Assembly (NCBI GenBank): GCA_964470035.1
Contig: CAYYBR010000095.1
Coordinates: 1-14,773, forward strand
Direction: 5' to 3'
DNA: 14,773 bases
Source: JAJRXG01 sp964470035
GTDB taxonomy: Bacteria; Bacteroidota; Bacteroidia; Chitinophagales; Saprospiraceae
Made by a program: the position numbers and the translations under genes. A model generated the notes under the pieces. That model ran no database searches. It saw nothing but the letters and a program-made list of their open reading frames with translations, and had not been told where the DNA came from. This document shows, piece by piece, positions 1 through 7,491 of the stretch (positions are counted from its first letter, which is position 1; every line of letters starts with the position of its first letter).

Positions 1-14
1 ATCGACTAAACGAC

Positions 15-1874
15 ATGGCAAAAGGACAGATATCCGTACAAACCGAGAATATATTCCCTATCATCAAGAAGTTTCTCTACTCTGATCAAGAGATCTTCTT
101 ACGAGAACTTGTATCTAATGCGATAGACGCTACTACTAAACTGAAGACGCTCTCTCTCAAGGGAGAAGCTAAAGGAGAAGTAGGTGATCTTACTGTAGAC
201 ATCATACTTGATGATGACTCCCTGACTATCCATGATAGAGGTATCGGCATGACAGAGGAAGAAGTCATGAAGTACCTTAATCAGGTAGCATTCTCCTCTG
301 CAGAAGAGTTTTTGGAAAAGTATAAAGACGATGCCAATATCATAGGGCACTTTGGTCTAGGATTTTATTCTGCTTTTATGGTAGCTGATAAAGTAGAGGT
401 TACAACTAAGTCCTACAAAGGCGACCCTGCTGTAAGATGGACCTGTACTGGCGATCCTGAATACGACCTTGATCCAGCAGACAAGGAAGATCGAGGGACA
501 GAGATCAAGCTATACATCTCTGAAGACAGCAAAGAGTTTTTAGAGAAAAGTCGAATCGAGGAGCTTCTCCAGAAGTATTGTAAGTTTCTACCCTTCCCCA
601 TCCGTTTTGGAACCAAAGAAGAGTCTACCTGGGAAGGCGAAGGTGAGGATCGCAAAGAGATCAAGACAGAAGTCGAAAACATCATCAACCACAAAGAGCC
701 ACTTTGGAAGCGCACACCTTCTGAGCTCAAGGATGAGGACTATAAGGAATTCTATAGCCACCTGTATCCTTATTCGATGCCACCACTTTTCTGGATACAT
801 CTAAATATTGACTATCCATTTAACCTTACAGGGATACTATACTTTCCTAAGGTGAATAACTCAATAGAGGTCCAGAAAAATAAAATCCAACTGTACTCTA
901 ATCAAGTCTATGTCACGGATGATGTGAGCGAGATCGTACCTGAATTCTTGACCCTTCTTCATGGTGTTATCGATAGTCCAGATATCCCACTTAACGTCTC
1001 CAGAAGTTACCTTCAAAGTGATAGTAACGTGCGCAAGATCACAAGCTATATCACCAAGAAGGTCGCAGAAAAGCTCAATAGTCTCTTTAAAGATGACCGC
1101 GCAGCGTATGATGAAAAGTGGAGTGAGATCAATGTCTTCGTCAAGTATGGCATGCTTTCAGAAGAGAAGTTTCACGAGAAAGCTGAGAAGTTTGCTCTAC
1201 TCAAAAATATAGATGGTGAGCACTTCACCTTTGAAGAGTACAAAGAAAAAATTAAGGACCAGCAGACAGATAAACATGACAAAGTCATACATCTATATAC
1301 TAATGCGCCTAAGGAACATCACAGCTTTGTGCAGTCTGCGAAGGAGAGAAGCTACGACGTCCTTGAGATGGATACGATGATCGACACACACTTCATGCAG
1401 CATCTCGAGCAAAAATTGGATGGAGTAACTTTTGTAAGAGTTGATAGTGACATCGTAGATAACTTGGTACAAAAGGACGAAGAGCGCGAGTCTGTCTTAA
1501 GTGACAAAGAGAAGGAAAAAGTCGAAGATATTTTCAAAGTTGTTCTTCCAGAATCTGGTGGACCACATCTTGAGATGAAAGCCCTCTCCCCTACTGATTA
1601 TCCTGTTATCGTCACAAAACCTGAGTTCATGCGACGTATGCAAGAGATGCAGCAGTTCCAACAAATGGGCAATGCACCCATGCCTGAGTTTTTCAATGTA
1701 GTCATCAATACGAATCATCCGATGATAGCTGAAAAACTCATCAAGATGAAAGGAGCTGAACGCAAATCAAAATTTGCTAGCTATCTATATGATCTTGCCA
1801 GGCTAAATCAAAACATGCTGAAAGGCGAAGAGATGTCAGCATTTATAGAGAAGAGCTTGGAGTTTGTTAGTTAA
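15..1874 (+). CDS. htpG: Molecular chaperone HtpG (Hsp90 family)
   Basis: This is an ATP-dependent cytoplasmic chaperone of 619 residues, a normal length for bacterial Hsp90. The N-terminal GHKL ATPase domain (about 1-210) shows the catalytic Glu31 and the Mg-binding Asn35 in ELVSNAIDA, the nucleotide-binding DRGIGM at 74-79 and the glycine lid motif GHFGLGF at 111-117. The middle domain carries NVSRSYLQ (327-334), whose Arg330 corresponds to the conserved arginine that contacts the ATP gamma-phosphate. The C-terminal dimerisation domain fills the remainder; there is no MEEVD tail, as expected for bacteria. A charged linker around 205-225 is short. The ATG at 15 starts the canonical N-terminus (GQISVQTENIF). 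Only 14 upstream bases are visible, so the promoter and any operon partner lie outside the window. It is convergent with the response regulator gene. Confidence 0.97.
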   Translation: MAKGQISVQTENIFPIIKKFLYSDQEIFLRELVSNAIDATTKLKTLSLKGEAKGEVGDLTVDIILDDDSLTIHDRGIGMTEEEVMKYLNQVAFSSAEEFLEKYKDDANIIGHFGLGFYSAFMVADKVEVTTKSYKGDPAVRWTCTGDPEYDLDPADKEDRGTEIKLYISEDSKEFLEKSRIEELLQKYCKFLPFPIRFGTKEESTWEGEGEDRKEIKTEVENIINHKEPLWKRTPSELKDEDYKEFYSHLYPYSMPPLFWIHLNIDYPFNLTGILYFPKVNNSIEVQKNKIQLYSNQVYVTDDVSEIVPEFLTLLHGVIDSPDIPLNVSRSYLQSDSNVRKITSYITKKVAEKLNSLFKDDRAAYDEKWSEINVFVKYGMLSEEKFHEKAEKFALLKNIDGEHFTFEEYKEKIKDQQTDKHDKVIHLYTNAPKEHHSFVQSAKERSYDVLEMDTMIDTHFMQHLEQKLDGVTFVRVDSDIVDNLVQKDEERESVLSDKEKEKVEDIFKVVLPESGGPHLEMKALSPTDYPVIVTKPEFMRRMQEMQQFQQMGNAPMPEFFNVVINTNHPMIAEKLIKMKGAERKSKFASYLYDLARLNQNMLKGEEMSAFIEKSLEFVS

Positions 1875-1896
1875 CTATATTGAGAATATCAAAATG

Positions 1897-1939
1897 AGAG
1901 AATTAGCAAATGATTTGTATCGCTATTTGCTAATTCTCT
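1897..1939. terminator. Bidirectional hairpin between convergent htpG and the response regulator gene
   Basis: A perfect 15-bp inverted repeat (arms 1897-1911 and 1925-1939, loop 13 nt) sits between the htpG stop and the response regulator stop, touching the first base of the latter's stop codon. It is AT-rich and the flanking T tract is weak (CTTATT), so termination is likely but not textbook. Its position suits both converging transcripts. Confidence 0.6.
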
Positions 1940-2565
1940 TATTCCTCCATCTCTTTTAATGCATAGCGGATTAAACTAGCATTGGAATTAATTCCTAACT
2001 TTTTATGGATATTCTTTCTATGCGTATCCACAGTCAGCTTACTGATAGAAAGTGTATTTGCAATTTGAATAGAGGTTCTGCCTTTAGCGACGAGCACCAG
2101 TATTTCTTTTTCTCTTCGTGTAAGTTTGATCTGATCAGAAACTTCCTTTGAATTTGCTTTGTGCTGCGATCTGAGTTCAGAGCTTACGAACTCCCTTTTG
2201 TTAAATACTGCATGTACGGCTTCTAACATCTCAGCTTTCCCAGCATTCTTCACGAGATAACCTTTAGCTCCTGCATTGATCATTTCTTCGAGATCTTCTT
2301 CCTGATTATACATACTTAGTACTAATACAGCTATATCAGGATACTCTTTTTTTAACACCCTTGTAGTCATAATCCCATCCATAACTGGCATCCTGATGTC
2401 CATCATAACTACATCTGCCAAGTTACCGTTCTCTAGAATTTTTAATAGCTCAAAACCATTATTAGCCTGTCCAACTACTTCTATTCCAATGTCTTTACTA
2501 AGTATGGCCTTGATACCATCTATAAAAAGTTGATGGTCATCGACTACTATTACTTTTATAGTCAT
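1939..2565 (-). CDS. NarL/FixJ-family response regulator (receiver plus LuxR-type HTH)
   Basis: This 208-residue transcription factor is the likely partner of the histidine kinase encoded just upstream. The receiver domain (about 3-120) has the acidic pair Asp9-Asp10, the phospho-acceptor Asp56 in VVMMDIRMP, Ser84 and the conserved Lys106 in GYLVKNA. A LuxR/GerE-type helix-turn-helix follows at about 147-204, with LTRREKEIL and the recognition region SISKLTVDTHRKNI. Phosphorylation of Asp56 should promote dimerisation and DNA binding. Its ATG lies within the last codons of the kinase gene (four-base ATGA overlap), so the two are almost certainly translationally coupled. The targets are unknown; paired NarL-like palindromes upstream of the kinase gene are candidates. 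Confidence 0.95.
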   Translation of the reverse strand: MTIKVIVVDDHQLFIDGIKAILSKDIGIEVVGQANNGFELLKILENGNLADVVMMDIRMPVMDGIMTTRVLKKEYPDIAVLVLSMYNQEEDLEEMINAGAKGYLVKNAGKAEMLEAVHAVFNKREFVSSELRSQHKANSKEVSDQIKLTRREKEILVLVAKGRTSIQIANTLSISKLTVDTHRKNIHKKLGINSNASLIRYALKEMEE

Positions 2566-4502
2566 ATTGGAATTTTAATCATAACAGAAGTTCCTTTGCC
2601 AGCCGCCGAATCAATCTCATATATACCCCCCATATCCATAACTCTTTTCTCAATACTTTCTAGACCAACTCCTTTTCTAATATTGTGAACGCCTCTGCCA
2701 TTATCTTCTACACTTAGGGCAACTTCATCGCTATCACCTGCTAACTGAACGGTTACTTCGGATGCATCAGCATGCTTAATGACATTTGTAAGCAATTCTT
2801 GCGTGATTCTGAACAGTTGTATTTCTTTAGCATTATCTATCCGGTTAGGCATATCAAGATCGATAACTTCAATGTTAATATTTTTTGTGTCTCCAATAAA
2901 GGACGACACCTTCCTAATAGCTGGGATAAGCCCTTTTTTAACGAGCACTCCAGAATTTAATATGTGCGACATGTTTCGAACCTCCTTGTAAGCATGATCT
3001 GCTATCTCTCGTACCTGGTCTATATTTTTATTGCTTGAAGAGCCATCATCAAGTTCATCTACAAACAACTTCAATGCAGCCATTTTACTCCCTAAGCTAT
3101 CATGCAAATCTGCAGATATTTTATTGCGCTCATCCTCTTGCCCTCTGATCATACGATCTATGGAGTCAAGCTCCTTCTGCTTCATCTCTTCTATCATCCT
3201 CGTTTGCTCTAGTTCATGTTTCTGCTTTATAATTAGTTGTTTTCTTCGCTGATTCTTAAAATATAAAAGCGAAATAAGTCCTAGCGCACCTAGTAAAAGA
3301 GCCGCCCCGATCAGCCCTGCCTTATTACGATTCTTTATTATTTCTAATCTTTGGTTATCCGATTCTAATTTGAGAATTTCATTCTCTTTTTTGGCCGTTT
3401 CGTACTTAGCAGAAATTTCAGCGAATTGTTGTGTATTATTTTCTTTATCTAAGGAGTCTTTTAGTGCAATGGACAGGTTGGCATAGGTCAATGCTTTTCT
3501 GATCTGCCCTATCTCTTGATAACTCTTATTCATTTTATCATAGATAGCAACCTTATTAGAAGGGTCAGCGAAATTTACAGCTCTGTTATAGTGATCAATG
3601 GCTTGGACATGCAGTCCTTGCTGCGCATATACGTAGCCCAGATTATGATAATTATTATCAATTCCTTTAAGAAGTTTCAATTCTTCTTTTGCCGCTATGC
3701 TCTTTTCAATATACTCCTGAGCCTTTTTAAACTGTTGATTAGTCAGATATAAATCACCCAGGTTATTATACGTTAAGGCCAGAGATCGTTTATTTTCCTT
3801 TTCTAAAGCTAGCTCTTCAGCTTGTAAAAATATCTCTGTGGCTTTAGTTGTATCACCAGACTCTAGGTGCTGAGTAGCAAGATTGGGTAGAGTGATAAGT
3901 ACATACTGATCCAAGCCGTTCTTTCTAAATATGTCCAGTGCTTCCTGACTATATTTTATGGCTTGCTCATAATTACCAAGAGCAGCATGGGCGGCAGACA
4001 TATTACTATAACATTTGCTTGCATTGGACTCATCATTAGTAGCTTCAAAATAATCAGCACTCTCTACTAATGTTTTTAAGGCGTCCTCATACTTTGACTG
4101 TCGGATATATACGGATGCTATGCTATTACCAAAAGAGGCTTTTAAGAATGAGTTGTCTATTTGATCAGCTGTTGATTGGGCTTCTAGAAAAAAGTATAAA
4201 GCAGAGTCAAGATTGCTCTTGAAGAAATAATATCTAGCCATTTGATCTATGGCTATCGTCTTTAAACTATCAGGTGTTGTTAAAAGATCACTAGCACGCT
4301 GAGCATAAGAGGGCACTTTATCCAAATCTCTAGGAAGGAAATAAGATGATAGATTGATCGCTGCTGTTGCCCTTTCTCGATTATTTGTCTCCGATTCGAG
4401 AACAGATTCAAGGCTATCAACATAATTGTTTTGGGCTTTTAAGCTTAGGATAGGACAGAATAAAAGTATGATCCAGATCGAATGGTTCATAATATGATGC
4501 AA
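2562..4502 (-). CDS. TPR-containing sensor histidine kinase (HisKA_3 type)
   Basis: This 646-residue membrane-bound sensor kinase is typical of Bacteroidota. It has an N-terminal signal sequence (about 1-23, ending LKAQ) and a periplasmic sensor made of about seven tetratricopeptide-like repeats (about 45-350; for example YNNLGDLYLTNQQFKKAQEY at 245-264). A coiled-coil stretch at about 350-390 leads to one transmembrane helix at about 395-415. A second coiled coil leads into the HisKA_3 dimerisation/phosphotransfer region with His467 in ADLHDSLGSKMAALKL. The HATPase_c domain shows the N box with Asn573 (ELLTNVIKHA), DNGRG at 600-604, GVGLESI at 611-617 and GKGTSV at 635-640. All catalytic residues appear intact. 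The TPR region probably senses a protein or peptide partner, which is inference. It is first in an operon with the response regulator. Confidence 0.95.
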   Translation of the reverse strand: MHHIMNHSIWIILLFCPILSLKAQNNYVDSLESVLESETNNRERATAAINLSSYFLPRDLDKVPSYAQRASDLLTTPDSLKTIAIDQMARYYFFKSNLDSALYFFLEAQSTADQIDNSFLKASFGNSIASVYIRQSKYEDALKTLVESADYFEATNDESNASKCYSNMSAAHAALGNYEQAIKYSQEALDIFRKNGLDQYVLITLPNLATQHLESGDTTKATEIFLQAEELALEKENKRSLALTYNNLGDLYLTNQQFKKAQEYIEKSIAAKEELKLLKGIDNNYHNLGYVYAQQGLHVQAIDHYNRAVNFADPSNKVAIYDKMNKSYQEIGQIRKALTYANLSIALKDSLDKENNTQQFAEISAKYETAKKENEILKLESDNQRLEIIKNRNKAGLIGAALLLGALGLISLLYFKNQRRKQLIIKQKHELEQTRMIEEMKQKELDSIDRMIRGQEDERNKISADLHDSLGSKMAALKLFVDELDDGSSSNKNIDQVREIADHAYKEVRNMSHILNSGVLVKKGLIPAIRKVSSFIGDTKNINIEVIDLDMPNRIDNAKEIQLFRITQELLTNVIKHADASEVTVQLAGDSDEVALSVEDNGRGVHNIRKGVGLESIEKRVMDMGGIYEIDSAAGKGTSVMIKIPI

Positions 4503-4551
4503 TGTGACACTGAAGTTATCATAAATCTATATCATCTATCACAATGCTATC

Positions 4552-4604
4552 TACCTACTTATAGGTATCTGAAGAAAATCGACCCTAATCCCTACACTTA
4601 GGTA
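4552..4604. promoter_or_regulatory. Paired NarL/LuxR-type palindromes in a divergent intergenic region
   Basis: The 155-bp gap between the divergent kinase gene and repeat-protein gene holds two related palindromes. Site 1 (4552-4567) is TACCTA-CTTA-TAGGTA, with perfect 6-bp arms. Site 2 (4589-4604) is TCCCTA-CACT-TAGGTA, with one arm mismatch. Both share CCTA-N4-TAGGTAT and lie 37 bp apart centre to centre. The layout resembles the 7-2-7 NarL arrangement; the right half of site 1 fits the published NarL heptamer in inverted orientation (AKRRGTA). A further imperfect AT palindrome (AGATA-N4-TATCT) lies at 4614-4627. No clear TAnnTTTG promoter was found here. Binding by the local regulators is inference. 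Confidence 0.5.
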
Positions 4605-4657
4605 TTAAAACATAGATAATTATATCTGAGATTTACAGCAGACTAGAAATATCACTT

Positions 4658-7273
4658 ATGTCTGCATCACTGAAAGTAAAGCTACATCCACCTAAAACCG
4701 CAGATCTAGTTGCAATATGTCTGAATCTAGTTCATCTGACGATCAATCGCACTAGAAGACTAAATCTTTTAGGTTTCATTGTACTAATATGTTCTTCGCT
4801 GGATATATCCGCTCAATGCCCTCCTGGAGATGTATTACTTACATCACAAAATCAAGTGGATAGTTTTTTAATAGACTATCCCACATGTGATCTTATATCT
4901 GGTCGCCTTGCGATCGGACGACAATTCAACTCAGGTCCTTTTTCGGATATCACAGATCTCAGTCCTCTAAGTAATATTCAATCTGTTGATGGGTTTTTTA
5001 TAGTCGATGGTAATCCCAATTTAACATCACTTTTCGGACTTGGAGGCCTTTCTTCTGCTCAAGGCATTATAATTCAATTCAACGATGACCTGACAGACTT
5101 AACTGCACTTAGTAATCTGGATGCACCTCAACTCATCATTACTAATAACTCAACTCTCCCAAATCTGGCCGGACTCCAAGGCATAACGAGTACTACATCT
5201 TTAACTATTGCTGACAATCCAAACATAACAGCCTTAAGCATGCCAAACATGTCACAAGCATCTCAAGTTTTTTTAAGAAACCTCCCGAGCCTCACATCAC
5301 TTGTGGACTTTGGTACCTTTTTAGACCTACAGCTTCTTTCTGTCGACAACTGCGATGCACTTACAAGCCTAGACGGCCCTCCAGGAATGGTGCAGCTCGC
5401 AATCATAAGATTACTTAATAATGACAATCTCAGTTCTATCCATGGATATAATTTCAACCTTACACACAATAGCAATGGCGTAGAAATAATCAACAACCCA
5501 AAACTCACTTCTCTCGGCGACTTTAATGCTAACCAAGTCGGACTAGGTCAAGGGCTAATAGTTGATAACAATCCTCTGTTGGCATCTGTGGCACCACTAT
5601 TTGGAGCTACTTTAGTTTCTCGTGAATTTAGAATAAGGAATAATCCACTTATAACTACCATCGATTTCTCATCCATTACTTTTGCTGATAGACTTATCCA
5701 AATTAGTAACAACGCAAACTTAACGTCTATCTCAGGATTGAATACTTCGAGTAATCCTCGTATCGGTGCAGAAATCTCAAATAATCCTCTGCTAACGACT
5801 GTAGATATTTTTGATAATATCACAACTACGGATAATATTTTCATCAGACAAAATCCTCTTCTTCAAACCTTAGATCTAGGTGCGGTTCAAACGGTCATGA
5901 ACAATGTCGAGTTGAGAGTTAATAGTGTTTTAACGAGCCTGATTATTCCAAATTTATCTACAGTAGAAGGTTCGTTATCTTTTTCAGCCTCAGAATTTCC
6001 TGATTTAACTATGTTCAGCAATCTAGCTTCAGTAGGCGCCAGTCTATCAATACTCAATCATTCAAATATATCAGATCTAACTGGATTAGGATCTCTTACA
6101 ACAGTTCGGAGCTTATCTATAGGAGGCAATCCCAGTCTTACTAGTCTTGCAGGATTAACATCTTTGGCTACTATAACTGGATCTCTCGTGATTCAATCTA
6201 ACAATAGCCTGACTACACTTGAAGATCTCCCTCCAGTGCCCATCAATTGGTTTTTTATAGGTAGCAACCCCGTTTTACAATCACTGGATGGACTAAATAT
6301 GGAAAGTGAAGCTCTCCGAATTGATATTGATAATAATGCCTCACTCCAAGATATAACAGCCCTTGCGCCAGTAACATCAGTCGAGGTTTTAGTTGATATA
6401 TCGGGCAATGCTTTGCTTCCCAGTCTCTCTGGACTTGAACAATTAGTAGACATAGGTTTTAATCTAGATATCGTAGGTAATCCAGCTCTAAACGACTGCA
6501 CTGGTATTTGTAATCTTCTAGAAAATGGAACTATCGGAGGCAACATTAATATTGCTGCAAACCTTATTGGTTGCAACTCCCAAGCTGATGTTATAACGTC
6601 CTGCGGAAACCCTCCCCCATGCGAATTTGAAACAGATACTACCTTTGTCTCGATTACTATCCCTTGCAATTCTAAATTAGAAGGACCTAAGGTTCTGGAT
6701 ACATGTGCTGATTCTTTACTCTGTGGAGTTCCTTTAGATAGCAGTTTCTATTTCATGCAAGACACCTTTGCGACAGAATGGAAATTCACCGCTGCCGATG
6801 GCACGATGGATACAGTCTTTCAAGAAATCATAGTAGCGGGCATCATTGTTTGTGACACCATCTCGGATGGAATTGGCTCTCTGCGTAACGCTCTTGACTG
6901 CGCAGAAGAAGGAGATACGATTAATATATTCGAGGGACTACTCAGTGATACACTCACATTAAATGGGGAGGGACTGACAATAGAAGAGAACGTGACCATC
7001 GAAGTAGATCCTGATTCTATTCTCACGATAGATGCCTCCATGGTTTCTTCGGCTTTTTTGATCAGCCCTGGCTTTACCCTTACTCTTAACGGTCTTCGTA
7101 TTATATCTGGCACAGCAGCAAGTGGTGGAACGGCAGTCAATGATGGGACTTTAGATATATTCAACTCAATCATACTCCCTAATCCTACCGATCCAGGAGG
7201 ATCACAGTTTTCAGGGTCTGGAGAAGTCAACATACATCCTGAGACGATTATTTTTCCAGTTATAGACGAATAG
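4658..7273 (+). CDS. Exported receptor-L/leucine-rich-like repeat protein with CSLREA-like C-terminus
   Basis: This 871-residue protein has an N-terminal signal (hydrophobic core about 36-50, likely cleaved after SAQ53), preceded by an unusually long 34-residue arm; no later in-frame ATG precedes the signal. Residues about 80-645 form irregular repeats of the receptor L-domain type, recurring as 'I..NP.LTSL.GL..L' roughly every 20-25 residues, with Asn-Asn/Asn-Pro ladders that suggest a beta-solenoid. A Cys-bearing segment follows (about 620-690: CTGIC, CNS, CADSLLC). The end (about 735-865) contains GSLRNALDCAEEGDTINI, similar to the CSLREA/polymorphic-outer-membrane motif, then short beta-helix-like repeats. 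No type IX secretion C-terminal domain or gliding-type sorting tail is visible. A role in surface adhesion or recognition is inference. It is divergent from the kinase and followed after two bases by a LuxR-type HTH gene. Confidence 0.85.
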   Translation: MSASLKVKLHPPKTADLVAICLNLVHLTINRTRRLNLLGFIVLICSSLDISAQCPPGDVLLTSQNQVDSFLIDYPTCDLISGRLAIGRQFNSGPFSDITDLSPLSNIQSVDGFFIVDGNPNLTSLFGLGGLSSAQGIIIQFNDDLTDLTALSNLDAPQLIITNNSTLPNLAGLQGITSTTSLTIADNPNITALSMPNMSQASQVFLRNLPSLTSLVDFGTFLDLQLLSVDNCDALTSLDGPPGMVQLAIIRLLNNDNLSSIHGYNFNLTHNSNGVEIINNPKLTSLGDFNANQVGLGQGLIVDNNPLLASVAPLFGATLVSREFRIRNNPLITTIDFSSITFADRLIQISNNANLTSISGLNTSSNPRIGAEISNNPLLTTVDIFDNITTTDNIFIRQNPLLQTLDLGAVQTVMNNVELRVNSVLTSLIIPNLSTVEGSLSFSASEFPDLTMFSNLASVGASLSILNHSNISDLTGLGSLTTVRSLSIGGNPSLTSLAGLTSLATITGSLVIQSNNSLTTLEDLPPVPINWFFIGSNPVLQSLDGLNMESEALRIDIDNNASLQDITALAPVTSVEVLVDISGNALLPSLSGLEQLVDIGFNLDIVGNPALNDCTGICNLLENGTIGGNINIAANLIGCNSQADVITSCGNPPPCEFETDTTFVSITIPCNSKLEGPKVLDTCADSLLCGVPLDSSFYFMQDTFATEWKFTAADGTMDTVFQEIIVAGIIVCDTISDGIGSLRNALDCAEEGDTINIFEGLLSDTLTLNGEGLTIEENVTIEVDPDSILTIDASMVSSAFLISPGFTLTLNGLRIISGTAASGGTAVNDGTLDIFNSIILPNPTDPGGSQFSGSGEVNIHPETIIFPVIDE

Positions 7274-7275
7274 CC

Positions 7276-7491
7276 ATGCATGTATCAACACATACAGAAG
7301 TCTCTCAACGCGAACTTCAAGTACTAGAATTAGTTGCTTTTGAAAACACCATCAAAGAAGTCGCATGCAAGCTTTTCATAAGCGAACATACAGTCATAAG
7401 TCATCGAAAAAATCTGATGGCAAAACTTCATGTGAAGAATACTGCAGGTATGATAAGAAGAGGATTTGAATTAGGGCTATTGAGTCTATAG
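7276..7491 (+). CDS. Orphan LuxR-type helix-turn-helix protein (no receiver)
   Basis: This 71-residue protein is essentially a single GerE/LuxR DNA-binding domain. VSQRELQVLELVAFENTIKEVA matches the first two helices, and FISEHTVISHRKNLMAKLHVKN the scaffold/recognition helices. There is no receiver, PAS or ligand-binding domain, so its activity is not obviously controlled by phosphorylation. Its ATG lies two bases after the stop of the exported repeat protein, so the two are very likely co-transcribed and perhaps translationally coupled. The 3' end overlaps the convergent hydrolase gene by six bases (7486-7491). The HTH resembles that of the nearby response regulator (both contain THRKN or SHRKN before the last helix), so both might recognise similar sites. 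That is inference; it could compete with or assist the response regulator. Confidence 0.88.
   Translation: MHVSTHTEVSQRELQVLELVAFENTIKEVACKLFISEHTVISHRKNLMAKLHVKNTAGMIRRGFELGLLSL

Noticed and set aside
6193..6669. 158-codon minus-strand frame inside the exported repeat-protein gene
   Set aside because: It is a shadow of the repeat-rich plus-strand gene, low in complexity and without a recognisable domain; the same holds for the 153-codon frame at 6820-7281.
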